64,000 nt of DNA from Climacium dendroides (lineage: Eukaryota > Streptophyta > Bryopsida > Hypnales > Climaciaceae). The stretch is taken from contig OX467083.1 in assembly GCA_950106755.1 (NCBI GenBank), positions 37,443,029-37,507,028 of the forward strand, written 5' to 3'. The translations under genes and the position numbers were made by a program. Position 1 is the first letter of the stretch; each line of letters begins with the position of its first letter. The notes beneath the pieces were generated by a model, which did not search any database, was not told the origin of the DNA, and worked only from the letters and a program-made list of their open reading frames with translations. This document shows positions 24,915 to 37,236 of this stretch, one piece after another.

Positions 24915-27900
24915 ACATAAGTATTAACTTTATACATACAAATTTAAATTTGTAATTTTAAAAGTTTAATAGCTTTAAAGTTTTGATCCAAAAAATATAT
25001 ATCTTGCACTCCATTTATTTGGTTGATTTTTTTAATCAAGATATCACACAACTTTTATTTATTAAAATTTTGTTTGGAGTTTAGAAAACTACAAATCATA
25101 AATACATTAATTTTTTATTCTGAATTTGTTGACGTTGTCAAGGGATCATATAAACCCTTATAAATATATGATGAGACATTTTTTTGGTGAAAGAAAAAAA
25201 AATTATTTTCATTTAGCTAGATGCTTCTAAAAATTTGGTTGATGGTACTAATTGTGAAAAAGATTGTGGCAAATAATTTTGGCAAATATGTGTGTTTCTC
25301 TCTCTATATTTGTTTATTCACATCTACAATAGAATTTCTAGATTTTTTTAATTTATCAAAATTAGGCCTTAAAATTTGATTTTCTTAAAGATTTATATAT
25401 ATTAATTGCATACATTAAACAAGATGCAATAGACATGCATGTATGCTTGTCTATAGACAAAAAATATCAATATTTGGAACTTTTTTAGCAAGCAATCCGT
25501 GCTTAGCTTTGCAAACCTTAATCCTTATCGAATGCCAAAGTCCATATTATGAATGATGAAGGAAATGCTTGAGGACAATAGAATTAATTGTAAAATCACC
25601 TAAACCTCCCATTTATGTGGTGTCTCTTTTAAAGCATTTGAATTCTAATCCCGAAATTCAATTTTTTGAGAATGACAACAAGCATTAAAAGTGGCACTAC
25701 ATAAATAATATCTTAGGTGGCTTTACAATTACTCTAATGTTACATCCAAATGACTTTTCAATCCTCTAAAGTGATGTTTGAATTTTATTTTCAATCCTTC
25801 TTTTATTACTAATTCCATGAATTGAAGTAAAAATATATTTATATAATGATATATACCAAAATATAAAAATATACAATAAATTTTTTATAAATCTGCATTT
25901 AGGTGTTAATCCCTAGTGACCAAGTGACCATTTATAGTCACTACCATAAGTGTGGGGTAGAATTGGTATCCCTCTTCCAAATATTTATTTGTCTCCAAAA
26001 TTTAAGGTTCAATAGATGCTATAAATATAATTTTTTTTCAACATTGTTTTTTTATGATATAAAAAAATTGCATTTTGAAAAAATAAAATTACAAAAATTT
26101 TGACATCCATTTAAAAAAATCATTTTCCACCAACCTTGCTCTATAAGTGCAACATCCAACTTTAAACATCATTGGTTAGAAAATAATTTTTATGACTATT
26201 TAAAATAAAGATAATTTTCTATTTATATGTTCCAAATTAAAATCACAATAGTAAAAAATATTTAATGAATTTGTAAAAAGAATATTGATTATGAAGTTAA
26301 TAATATAATTTATTTTTTGCAAAATTTCGTGAATCTTAAAAACATCAAATTTTTTTCTACTAAAATTTGAAAGAATTCATTTAGCCAATGATTTTAAGAA
26401 ACCTAAAAACTAAAAACTAAAATGATGTTTATATATCATTTTCAAAGTTAAATGCTTATGTAAGTATCTAGAAAGCTTTTCGAACTTCCCTTAGATAAGT
26501 GCTTTCTAACCCTTAAACATTGACAATGAAGTTTGGCATCATATGGATGACAAAGGATCCTCCCAACATGACAGAGATGCAACTATTCATCCTCATAATT
26601 TTGTTGTGAAAAGGGGAGGTCTTCCATAGTAGTTTGACTTCCAATGAATATTTTGCAATTACGTAAGTGAATGATTCACACAATAATTAAAAGGATGATT
26701 TCCACGGTTACCGATTTGTCCTTTAAACATTGTGCTCATCTTCTTTCATTAACACAAATTTCAAAATAGTTGTAGAAATCATGTTTTACAATCCATCCAA
26801 GTATTTTTTTTTAAAAACCAAATGATCATTTCAAAGATATAAAACATTGAAAAAATTTCAACCATGCAAATTTGTACCAGACTACTATTGAAATTTCTAA
26901 AAAACATTTTAAGTCCATTTGACTATGCAAATTGTAAGATTATAACATTTGAAGTTTAGTAGAAAATTAATTTTGGGCCTTCTCCAATGAGGACAATATA
27001 GTTTGACTCAACTCTATGGAAAAGGAGGCACTATCCAACTTTGGAAACATAGATGGTGTCAATATTATAGAAACCTTCTATTATTATGATGTAACTATAA
27101 TATAGATACCTATGTTGTAGGTATTTATACTATAAGCACCTTCAATGGCTATAGTATATCTATTCATATATATGCTCGAAGCTCACAAGTTCACATTTTT
27201 ATGTTCACATACTAGCACCATTGCTGTCATTTTTAGTGCATTGAGTGAAAATTGGAAAAAAAAAATATTTTTGATTATACATTATTTTTCTATACCACTA
27301 TAAAAATGAGTAGAAAGAATTCGAGACCATTTGATTTCATATATTATGGAATACAAATATTCAAAATTAAATAAAAATTAATTCTCATCTTCACTAATAG
27401 CTTGCCCAACTGCTTGCTCTTTGTATTTGCATACTAATAGAAGTTGCCCGAAGATTTTCAAGTCCTATAATTTTTTACTTACACCCCTATTATATATAGA
27501 AGCCTATAGAAGCTTGTAAAAGTTTATAGAAATGCTTATAGAAATGCACATTTTGGGTAAGAATTTCACTTTTATTTACTCAAAGTTGACTTTATATAAA
27601 CCTATCTAAACTTTTAGAAAGCTCCACCAAAACTTAAAGGATTTTTTGAGTTGAAAAGATAATATATAAGTCTTAGCATTGAAGATAAGTGCACCATGGT
27701 CAAAATTAATTGTTGGCTTAAAAAATTACGTTTTTTATTGGTTAAAACTAAAAATATGAAGCGCCATAAGTTTAATTTCTATTCTATTATTTTTAATTGA
27801 AAATAAATTATTTATAAAATTATAGCAAGCTCTATATGCCAAAATTCAAAAGATACAACAATAAATGCTTTTCTTTAGAATGATTTATTTTGGAATAATC

Positions 27901-28368
27901 TCAAATATGAGCTACATTTAATTATTTCTTAATTCAAACTTCATGATTGATACAAATTCTATATTATTTTGTATTAGTTTTAATTTTCTAATAGTGGATT
28001 TATTTTTTTTACTAAAATCAGCAATTATTTTAGTTGATAAAAAATTTATGATTCAAAATACTAAAATTTAATTATTTAGTTATATAAATATTAAATTAAG
28101 CAAGATAATGGTAATTTGACTTAGTTAGAAGTCATAATCAAGGGTGTTTGGAGGTTGAAAGCAAAATATTATGTAGATTTTCTCACCTCTATTTTGTATT
28201 GCTACTTGTAATTTAAAAAAAATTTAAACGGTTATTCTTTTGTTGTATTCACCAATTTATATTAATCTTTGACTATTGTAGTATTAATGAAATTGTTTGA
28301 ATTTTTACATTCACAAACAAAATATAGTACAATGCATCAAAAATACAAGATTGAAAACTATAAGCTAA
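24915..28368. other. AT-rich intergenic, no gene
   Basis: No plausible coding region. A dispersed repeat at about 27050-27230 (containing ACTATAAGCACCTTCAATG) recurs at about 51770-51960. Confidence 0.6.
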
Positions 28369-28395
28369 TTAACCCCTAAAGGACAATTGAATGTT
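28369..28395. repeat. Orphan TTAA-type terminus
   Basis: TTAA followed by CCCCTAAAGGACAATTG matches the left end of the TTAA-flanked elements, but I could not find a matching right end nearby. Possibly a broken element. Confidence 0.4.
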
Positions 28396-30299
28396 TGGAT
28401 TGTTTTTTATGAAGTCAATTTTGAACAAGATATTTCTGAAATTTTTACACTTTGTGCATACATTAACCACCTTTACAAAAAGAAAATCCTGTTCAAATGT
28501 CCATGTGAAAAATAATGTTGTTCAAAAGTATTGGAGCAATTTCAACATGTTTGTGGCATCTTTTGCTAAATCCCTTATTAATTTTTGAAATTTGACATAT
28601 ATAATCAGCATATTATGATATGAATTAAAAAAAAAAAAAAAAAAAAAAAATCAGTCCTCAAATCACATTCCAAAAGGAGTTAAACTTTCTTAAATATATC
28701 TAGGCAATATAGGGAAAAAAAAACTTTTTTTCTAAACTCCACATGCTATTATCTTATAATTTGTGAAGTTTAAGATTTTGAAACTTTTTCTACACAATCC
28801 AAATGTTTGGCTCTATATTTTCATCATTTGAATTTCAAAAACAAAAACAAACTCCACAATATACAAGAAAATATTAAAAAATAACTAATTTATTGTTGAA
28901 TTACTTGACCTCCTTAAATTGCAATGTGATTTTGAATTAGGTGAATCTTTTAATTGCTTTTGATTTTTTGCATGAGCGTATCTAATAAGATATAATCATA
29001 AAAAATTCAAGCTTGAAATGTTATAAACTTGTAATTAACAAGGAAGTCAAATGGATTTAGTTTTTTATTCTTCGACATGGTGGTTTACTACAATTAGATT
29101 TTTCTTTTAAACAATTTTGATTTGTGCACTAAAATTGGCAATCTGTAGGAATTTCTCTTGAAAAACACCCTCCTTTCTTCACGGTTTAAAAAATATTGAA
29201 CTTGAAAATAATATTTGATTGTGTGTCTATGAAATCAAACCTAAAGGAATTAAAATGTTTAAAATGATGTCTTCCAAATAAAAAATCATAATTAAAAATT
29301 AAAAATTTTGAAATGAATTTGTCAATTATTTTCTCTATTTTTACAATTTGCTCCCATGGTGAAGTTTGGGAGAAATGCTTTTCCTCAAATCAATATTCTT
29401 TGAAGAAGGTCCAAAAGGATGAGGTAAGGCAACTTTATCTTAAACAAACATTTGTTTGAGATCCAATTTCTTTTATAAAATTTGGAAAAATATCACATTG
29501 AGAGGTTTGCAAATAAGAGAAGCAAAAGTGAATGCAATTGATTTCAAAACTTTTAGAAATAGTACAAATAAAATAAAAAACAAAATGTTTGACTCTCATT
29601 GGTTGCCTCAAAAAAAAATTATTTCCAATAATTATTTTTAAAAATTGTGTTGAGTTTAAGGAAGCACTTTATGGATTGTAGGATTGCTTGGAAGATCTTT
29701 TTTTTATGTCTTCAAAAACATAGTTTTGCTAAAGAGTGCTCCTATAATGTAAAGACAAAATAATGTTTTACATGAATCAATGGAAATAATGGAAAGGACA
29801 TTTTGAAGGAATTTCTACTCTTCATTTATTTTTAAAAAAAATTGAGCACCTAGGGTACATTCATACCAAGACTCTTAAAGATTTATAATGTACATTAATG
29901 GGATGGTAGTATTCAAATAATCAAATGTTGAAAGGGAATAGTGAGGGAAACTGACCCACCTCTTTGTTGTTACATTTCCCTTTGTCTGAACTAACCCTCA
30001 ATTTCTAGAAGAGTATTTATCCTCCCATGAATTATATTTCAAACTCTTTTTAATCCCACAAGACAAATTTTTTTTAGTTGGTAACGCATCCTTCAAACAA
30101 CAAAAATCTATTTTCAAATTTTCAAAATTTGAATTGGAAAGTTCTTTTTTGCAACCAATTTTTAATTCTATTTGACTGTTTTTACATTGATTTTGAAAGA
30201 TGTTTTATCCAATTCAATATTTTTCATCTAATTTCAACAACAAATAAAGATCATTGATCACCTCTTGTGCTAAATTCAAAATTTTGTATTACAAGCCCA
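28396..30299. other. AT-rich intergenic, no gene
   Basis: Contains a pure A run of about two dozen bases starting at 28627. No coding frame above 65 codons. Confidence 0.6.
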
Positions 30300-30379
30300 A
30301 CATTGTGTCAAAAATTTACACTTCATTTTTTCTTCCTCTTAGTTTGGTGTGAATGTACGTTTAATTCATTTTACATAAA

Positions 30380-30920
30380 GTGGGACCCTTCAAATGTGCC
30401 ACTAACCCACAATCACCACCATCACTCAAAGTACATCTCTAAAACCAATATGTACCTACATGGAAGAAATGATTTAAAAACCTCTAGCAAAACAAACTTT
30501 GACCATTTCTAACTTTTGCATACGGGATTCAAATACGGTGTTCTTTAGTGCGTTGGAACCTCCTTTCACTAGACAATAAGAAAAGATGAAAAAATTGACT
30601 ATAATTCTAGTAATAGTAGATGGACACAGTTGCACAAAGTGGCGTTTGGGGTGGGTGCCCATGTTGTTTCCTTTGCGAGCCCATTTGAGATGGAGAATGA
30701 TAAAGGAAGAGTGAAGTAAACTAGGCACCTAAAATGCGCCACTAATTCTAAACCACACTCTGCATTTTGTGTACATCTCCGAAAATCAATTATGTGCCTA
30801 CATAGAAGAAACCATTTTGAAACCAAACTTTGTTCCTTCATAACTTTGGCATACAGTACCCTAATGTTACATTCTTTGATGTGTTGGAACCTCCTTTCAA
30901 GTGCCAACAACAAAATATAA
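30380..30920. repeat. Two diverged direct copies of a ~0.2 kb dispersed repeat
   Basis: The segment around 30420-30560 (landmarks GTACATCTC, TGTACCTACATGGAAGAAA, GCGTTGGAACCTCCTTTCA) recurs at about 30765-30900 (GTACATCTCC, TGTGCCTACATAGAAGAAAC, GTGTTGGAACCTCCTTTCA). A third, weaker copy is near 52780-52890. The overlapping frames of 81-104 codons are not convincing genes. Confidence 0.7.
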
Positions 30921-31495
30921 AAGCTTCACCATTCTAATACTAAAAACTAATAACTAGGCACAAAAGCAAAAAGTGACACTTTTGAACCCAAATGAATTAA
31001 GTGTAAGGTGTAGCACCCATAATCCTCACTATATCCACAATCGTCACCTCTAAAATCTTGAAAAATCTTGAAAAGCGGACAGATGTGATTACAAGGATGC
31101 ACCACATTTGAATATCATCAAGCCCTAGTGTCGGTATTAGGTGCATGTACATTTGTCTCTTTCAAAATCCACAACTTATTCTCATGTTGTCCAAATAACA
31201 CATTTCAAAGTGCAAATGAATCTTTATTTCATTTTTCCTTCTCTTTTTCTTTTTCCTCTTGTTAGTAAGGTTCAATGACTTTGTTGGACGGATGTGTATT
31301 AGTAGATACCAACCATGTTCCAAACCCCTTTAAATTAACGGGTGTAGGTGCTGCCCCCTGTTACTCTTCTTCTTACGTTATTATTATTGTGGCAGTGGCA
31401 GAGCAAGCGGAGCAGGCTTTGAAAGGTGGCGGGCATTATTGACTGACAGGAGTGGAGTGTGGGCCACTGAGTGGGGCTGCCCCCCCTCCCCCCCC

Positions 31496-31732
31496 GGCGC
31501 TGACGATCCCTGACCCCCTTATTCCCCAATTGAAGGGTAAATGTGAAAATTGCCACCTATGTTGTGCCGCATCAATTTTGTATATTTTTGCATATCTCAA
31601 CTAATTTAGGGCCTCTGATTGCAAATATGAATTCAAGATTTCCAAATTTTGTGATGGGTGGCAAATAAGAAATTTCAGTGTTTTCTTCAAGGGTAAAGCA
31701 TAGGGCAATAGGGGGGTCAATCTTCCCTAGCC
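31496..31732. mobile_element. Mutator-like MITE (GCCAGGG family), degraded copy
   Basis: Interior shared with the elements at 36983 and 53013: GGGCCTCTGATTGCAAATAT, then AAATTTTGTGATG and GTAAAGCATAGGGCAATAG. Right end GGGGTCAATCTTCCCTAGCC; the left end is mutated (CCCTGACCCCCTTATTCCCC). Adjacent long C and G runs blur the borders. Confidence 0.7.
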
Positions 31733-31832
31733 CTCAATGGTTGGGGGGGGAGGTGGGGTTGATTATCGGACGTAATAAGGTACCTGGGCATAAGGTAGAA
31801 GCATTGGTGGTCGATCATTCGAGAGATTTTGG

Positions 31833-32830
31833 AGAAGACTAGTGTGCCTTGTGTCGTTGCTACAATCAAAACAAAAGTAAAAGTAATTTCTCTAATTTTT
31901 TAGAACCCAAAACAACTCAGAAATGCATAACTTTCTTACGGTACATCCAAATGCCATGAAACCAAGCCGGTGCACCCCTCTCCACCGAGGACTTTCCAAT
32001 AGTACCAAACATGCAATCAGGGAACACACGGTTCGGGAGATCTCAACGTGACAAACAAAACAAACAAAACAAACCACCTGTCTTAATAGAAAAGACTAGA
32101 GTGCCCTGTGGCGTTGCCACAATCAAAACAAAAGTAAAAGAAATTTTCTAATTTTTTTAGAACCAAAAACAACTCAAAAATCCATAACTTTATCACCGTG
32201 AGTTGGAATGCTACGAAACCAAGTTTGTACACCCCTCCTCGCCAAGAGCTTTCCAACGATACCAAAATTGTGACCAAAATATAAGAAAAAGTGATTTTCT
32301 AATTTTTAGAGCCAAAAATAACTCAAAAATGCATAACTTTCATGCCATACTTCCAAACGCCATGAAACCAAGCCAGTGCCCCCCTCCTTGCCGAGGGCTT
32401 TCCGACGGTACCAAGTACATGTGTCTTGTGCCGTTGCCACAGTCAAAACAAAAGTAAAACTAATTTTCTAATTATTTAGTTCATAAAAATACTTCAAAAA
32501 TTCAATAACTTTCATAGCATGAGTTGAAACACCACAAAACCAAGCCCGTGTGCCCCTCCTCGTCGAGGGCTTTCCAACGGTACCAAGATTGTGACCAAAT
32601 TATAAGAAAAAATAATTTTCTAATTTTTTAGAACAAAAAATAACTCAAAAATGCACAACTTTCACACCATATGTCGGAAGGCCACGAAACCAAGCCGGTG
32701 CACCCCTCCTCGCCAAGGGCTTTCCAACAGTACTAAACACGTGACCGGGGGACGCACGGTCCGGGAGATCTCAACGTGACAAACAAACAAACAAAACAAA
32801 ACAAATATGTTGTCTTAATAGAAGAGATGG
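31833..32830. repeat. Tandem array, five units of about 150-256 bp
   Basis: The landmark CATAACTTTC (or a one- to two-base variant) recurs at about 31926, 32182, 32332, 32503 and 32654, each followed by ACCAAGCC..GTGC and the GGGCTTTCCAACGGTACC segment. The first and last units end in a longer tail with CACGGTTCGGGAGATCTC and AAACAAAACAA; middle units lack it. Spacings are 256, 150, 171 and 151 bp. No coding capacity. A single unit sits at 18806-19015. Confidence 0.85.
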
Positions 32831-33684
32831 TGAAGCATAAAAGGTGATGGAAGTTTTTTTCATATAGGAAGATAAGGAAATATGGGGATTGTTAATTTTC
32901 CAAAACTGTATTCCTGAAATTGAAATTACTATGAATTTTGGGAGCCAAAAAGTGCACTTGCCCCATAACTAATGTCTAGAGGATTCCAATTCCGATTAGT
33001 CAAGAATTGTTTTTTGCACTCACTACTTCCTACTTTCTTGCTTACTATTTTTTGGCATGTGCCATTACCATGTTAGTCCTAACCTTAAAAAAGACCAAAA
33101 AAATAACATTCCAAGCTTGAGTGTCAACCGAAGATTGGAAGTAGTATAAGGTTTGGTATTGGGAGTGGTTGACAATTGGTAATTCTATCTTAACCAAGGT
33201 TGGCATGCTTCCACCTTAACTAAGGTTGGTGTGTTTCCAAACTAAGAACCCATCTCTATTGGTGATCGGAACTAGAGGCCCATCTAGGTTGACCACAGGT
33301 AGAGAGTTAAAAAAAGTGTGAAACCTTGGCCTCACATATAGTTTAGAAAGCAAAGTCTAGTACAGGGGCCGGAAGGTCCACTTTTATTTCTAAGTTTTAT
33401 AGATGTGGAAGTTGGAGTGGATCCCTCCACCTCCCCCCCCCAATGGCAACAAGTTGTAAGGTAGGGAAGGTTGTTTTTGTTTTGTTTTGGGAGAAGTGAT
33501 GAAGTGATAACATTCTAGACAATGATGTAGCCATATATTTTATTGTTCATCTATACTTTGGATAGAATTATTTTTTCATACACATATTTGGATTATTTTA
33601 TTAAAATTTGGCAATTTTATCCAAATTATTTTTAAAAATTATAATGATTTGGCAACATCAACTATTTTTTCTTCAAATTTGTCC
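32831..33684. other. Intergenic, no gene
   Basis: Mixed composition with a C run near 33432 and an internal near-duplicate (TAACCAAGGTTGGCATGCTT and TAACTAAGGTTGGTGTGTTT, 33190-33240). No gene recognised. Confidence 0.55.
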
Positions 33685-33688
33685 TTAA

Positions 33689-34590
33689 CCCCTAGAGGAA
33701 GGAAAGTATTCTTAGGCCCAAAATTGCTTCAAAGTACTTAAATCCAAAGCGGGGCTAAAATCTTCATCTATAATTATTCATTGATAAATCCAATTGTAAA
33801 ATCTTTTTTTAACTTGTTAGAGTACACACACCTAAATTTTTTTAATAAGGAACCTCACCAATTGGATAAAGTTGTTTGAATATTTTTTAAAGTATTTTCA
33901 ACTCTTTCTAAATAATAAGGTTTCGTCTTTCAAACTCTTTACTTCTAAATATGGTGATCCTACAACTTGTTACTTTAGATAATATGTTGAAAAAATAAGT
34001 TGGAAATGTATATAAAAATTTCAAACAAGTATTTCATGCTTGAAAAAATAGTAGAAAGAAGTATAGTATGATTTAAAATACTAAATTGTTAAGAATTTAG
34101 TTATGGAATTGAAAAATGTCAATTCCAATGGTTGTAATGATGTAATAAAAAATATAAATCCAATGATTTCTTTTTTTCAAAATTATTGAAAATTGAGTTA
34201 AATAAAGGACTTCAAAGTTTATTTCAAAGTAGAAATTCTATAACTTTCCGCAAATTAAAACTCTTAATAACTCCCATTTTGTTGATCAAAATAGAATGAT
34301 TCAAAGTTTCTCATGTGTATAAATATCTAGGAAACCAAGTTCAAGTTTTTATTTCTTAAAAAAGTGATTTCTTTTACATGCTTGAACTACCCACCTAACA
34401 TTGAAAATTACATATCATGCAATAATTTTTTAAACATGTAATCAAAAGTTATTAAAACTATTGCATCTTAAAGTTACTCCTTGGGCACATGTTGTATGAA
34501 AAATTCAAAGAAAAAAAATAAATATTTTGTTTGTAGTGAGTTGCTTAAAATTGCTATGTTGCTAAAATATGTAGTTTAGGCTCAAACCCC
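33689..34590. mobile_element. TTAA-type element, 0.9 kb class, copy with fused ends
   Basis: TTAA at 33685-33688 then CCCCTAGAGG. The interior from about 33980 is collinear with 55242-56174 (shared ACTTCAAAGTTTATTTCAAA and TTCTATAACTTTCCGC). Its right end (GCTATGTTGCTAAAATATG) runs straight into an inverted copy of the same end (CATATTTTGGCAACATAGC), forming a palindrome at about 34549-34628. Confidence 0.7.
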
Positions 34591-34628
34591 AAAGGCCTAA
34601 ATTGCATATTTTGGCAACATAGCAATTG
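34549..34628. repeat. Short palindrome of two head-to-head element ends
   Basis: AATTGCTATGTTGCTAAAAT on the left mirrors ATTTTGGCAACATAGCAATT on the right, with CAAACCCCAAAGGCC in the centre. Confidence 0.8.
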
Positions 34629-34673
34629 ATGCTCTCCAATTATTTTTTGTGCTTTTAGGCATTTAGATGCCTA

Positions 34674-34905
34674 CACTAAATAGTGAAATTAGGTTGCCCC
34701 ACATTAATTTCTCGACATTTTACACTATATAAATATGTACAGTTATTGTAGGAGGATGTGGTAATGTAGGAACCATGTGTGTTGCATGGGTTGGTGCACT
34801 AGTTCATGGCTCGGGTATAGAGAATTGCGTGTGCCTCCATCTGGATAAGTGGTGAGTCATGAGGTAACTTTCCTGAGTAAGGCAACCTAATTTCACTATT
34901 TTGTG
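34674..34905. mobile_element. CACTA-ended MITE, 0.23 kb
   Basis: Left terminus CACTAAATAGTGAAATTAGG; right terminus (reverse complement) CACAAAATAGTGAAATTAGG. The terminal inverted repeat is about 27 bp. Ends starting CACTA suggest the CACTA/EnSpm superfamily, but I do not see a matching 3 bp target duplication. Confidence 0.78.
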
Positions 34906-34918
34906 TAAACAAACAACC

Positions 34919-35224
34919 CTAAGGTAGGATGCTTTAAGAATGAACCAGCTCTAAAAGTGACTACAAACACAAAAGGTACATTTTGCTTTCCTCAATGTAC
35001 CAACAATGTACATTTCATAAGGTGGTCACTTTTAGTGACTATAATGTTTCAACTTCAAGAATTCATAACTAATTCCACAAAGATCCAAAAAATATGAAAT
35101 GACTTGGGTTAAATGCCAATTCTAGTTTTCATCTTACAAAATTTACTAAAAATTATTTAAAAGAGTTTAGCTTCTTCCAAAATTCTTAAAAGGTCGCTTT
35201 AAGAGTAGACTACTTTAAGGTGAA
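34919..35224. mobile_element. Dispersed ~0.3 kb element (AAGGTAG family), copy 1
   Basis: Shares with 48420-48745 the segments CTCTAAAAG, CAATGTACCA, GGTGGTC.CTTTTAGTGAC, AAAATTTACT and a closing GCTTTAAGAG..GACCACTTTA-like end. Imperfect inverted ends around GCTTTAAGA. Confidence 0.65.
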
Positions 35225-36560
35225 ACAACCCAAAACTATCATATACTTATTCTTGACAAATAAACTTCTATTGAAAGGATCTTCAAAAGTGCAATTAAGT
35301 TGTTCCTAGACTTTAACACCATAGATCGATTTTTAATCTCTTAGATTTTGGTATTATGACCAAGCCTTTGTGATGGTTTCGATGATCAAAGGGGGTACAC
35401 TTTGAAAATTTATAGTAATTACATGTCTTATCCAATTTTATAATTCAAAAAAAAATCATGATTTTCAATTGCTAATACTACAAAAAAATGTTTATTTTTA
35501 AAAAGGTACCCCTATCTATGATGAATTGCTTATTTTGATAATTTTGGATGTTTTCACTTTACATCAAATCATCAAATCTTGAAGATCTACAGCTTTTTTA
35601 AAGTGTGCACGAAGGATGATACGATTCTAAGCCACATAGGACCCTCTTTCTAGTAGCATTGCACCATGCGACAATGAAAGTGACACAAGAAGTTTATGTA
35701 GTTAGTGGCCAAGAGATAAAGATACTTTACAATAGGAAATTTATTCTTGTTGCTTCCTTTTGCTTTTAGAAGTTTGAGAAAATTCTCTTATCAATATGAT
35801 TTTATTTTAATTTTATTTAATTTGTATTGGGGTGGGGGGCTTATTTTTATTTTCAACAGTTTTTGAAAGAATAAAATAAGCACTCCATTTATATATGACA
35901 TTTGAAGAAGTTATGAATTTGCAAGATTTTGTTCGTAGGGTGAATAAAATGCATGCGGAACAAGGCTTTTATTTTCATTCATTACTTGATGCATTTTTGG
36001 TGAAATCTATTTAGTATTTAAAGCCCAAATCCAAAGTATACTTATTTTAGTATTTTTTTCCTATCGAATTGAACTTGATTTGAGAGTATATCATTTAAAC
36101 ATCACCATTGTAATTATCTCCATTTTTTATTTTATTTTTTTAACATACTACTCGAATCATTCTTGTAATCACTACAATTTTTGCAAAAAACTATCTTAGA
36201 AAACCACCCAAATTTCATCTTGACATTCTTCAACCCTTGAAGAATACAAAGGCTGGAAAGTAGTCAATGGATGACTTCATTGTTCACTCTAGAAACAAAA
36301 AATGCATATATTGGTCCAATAATCAAAACATGTTTGGTGACTACCTTAGTCATGGGTCCATATCTTTTTAAAGATTGAGTATACGTATCCTTTAAGGGCT
36401 ACATATGCACAATTGAGGATTATTTTAAAATATGGATTAAATTAACAATATATAATTTACAAATGTGTGTTTTCATATAGACCAAAATAATGAAGTTTGA
36501 CTCAATGTGTCCATGATTTGTTTGTCCTTTTGAGGCGAGGGTTAATAAGTTAAGCTAAGC
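35225..36560. other. AT-rich intergenic, no gene
   Basis: No frame of note and no repeat membership recognised apart from a G run near 35831. Confidence 0.55.
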
Positions 36561-36960
36561 TTAGGGGGGGGATGATGCCCCAACTTTTGCTTTTCCCCAC
36601 ACAAGCCAAGCATGAGTGTGGATTGCATGAGGATGGGGAGAGCTGACTGCGGGCGAATGGGAGGCTCAACAGCCCAATTTCGAAAGGGTGAGGCCATGGT
36701 TCTCAATGGTTCTCAATGGTTCCCCAGGATTATAATAGCCCTTCTCTGGGGCCCACTTTCGGGACCTGGGCCCAAGCCCGAGGAAAAGTCGGCTTTGTAA
36801 TATGACCCCCCAAAGCCGTGGTTCCGTGGTTTGTAACCGTGGAGTCAAACTGCAGGTTTGGTCTTTGACCCTTTAAAGACGGACTGGTGACCATGGAAAG
36901 CATCCCTTTGGTTACCTTGTGAATTATTCGCTTTAAAAATTGCAGAAGCACTTATTGGAA
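36561..36960. other. GC-richer patch, no recognised gene
   Basis: A compositional island with overlapping 60-73 codon frames on both strands and a small direct repeat (ATGGTTCTCA twice near 36700). None of the translations looks like a known protein. Possibly an old insertion. Confidence 0.4.
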
Positions 36961-36982
36961 GTCAAACTATTATAGAAGAAGA

Positions 36983-37224
36983 GGCCAGGGAGGACTGACC
37001 CCTCTATTGCCCCAAGAGAGGGTAAAATGTAAAAACTGCCCCCTATTTTGTGTCGTTAAAATTCTAGTTTTAGTCATTCCCCCTAGCTAATTTGGGGTCT
37101 CTGATTCCAAATATGATTTCAGAATTTGAAAAAAAAAAATTGTGTGAAAAATATGAAGTTCCAGCGTTTTCTGCGAGGGTAAGAAAAAGGGCAATAGAGG
37201 GGTCAGTCCTCCCTGGCCTATACC
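36983..37224. mobile_element. Mutator-like MITE (GCCAGGG family) with 12 bp target duplication
   Basis: Flanking direct repeats TATAGAAGAAGA at 36971-36982 and 37225-37236. Terminal inverted repeats: left GGCCAGGGAGGACTGACCCC, right end (reverse complement from 37218) GGCCAGGGAGGACTGACCCC, extending about 32 bp. A 6 bp extension (TATACC) precedes the right duplication. Non-coding. Confidence 0.9.
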
Positions 37225-37236
37225 TATAGAAGAAGA

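Noticed and set aside
28627..28650. Poly-A run as a retroposon (SINE/LINE) tail
   Set aside because: No element body, coding remnant or target duplication was recognised beside it.
30267..30913. 81-104 codon frames as small genes
   Set aside because: They overlap a duplicated non-coding dispersed repeat and are not conserved between its copies.
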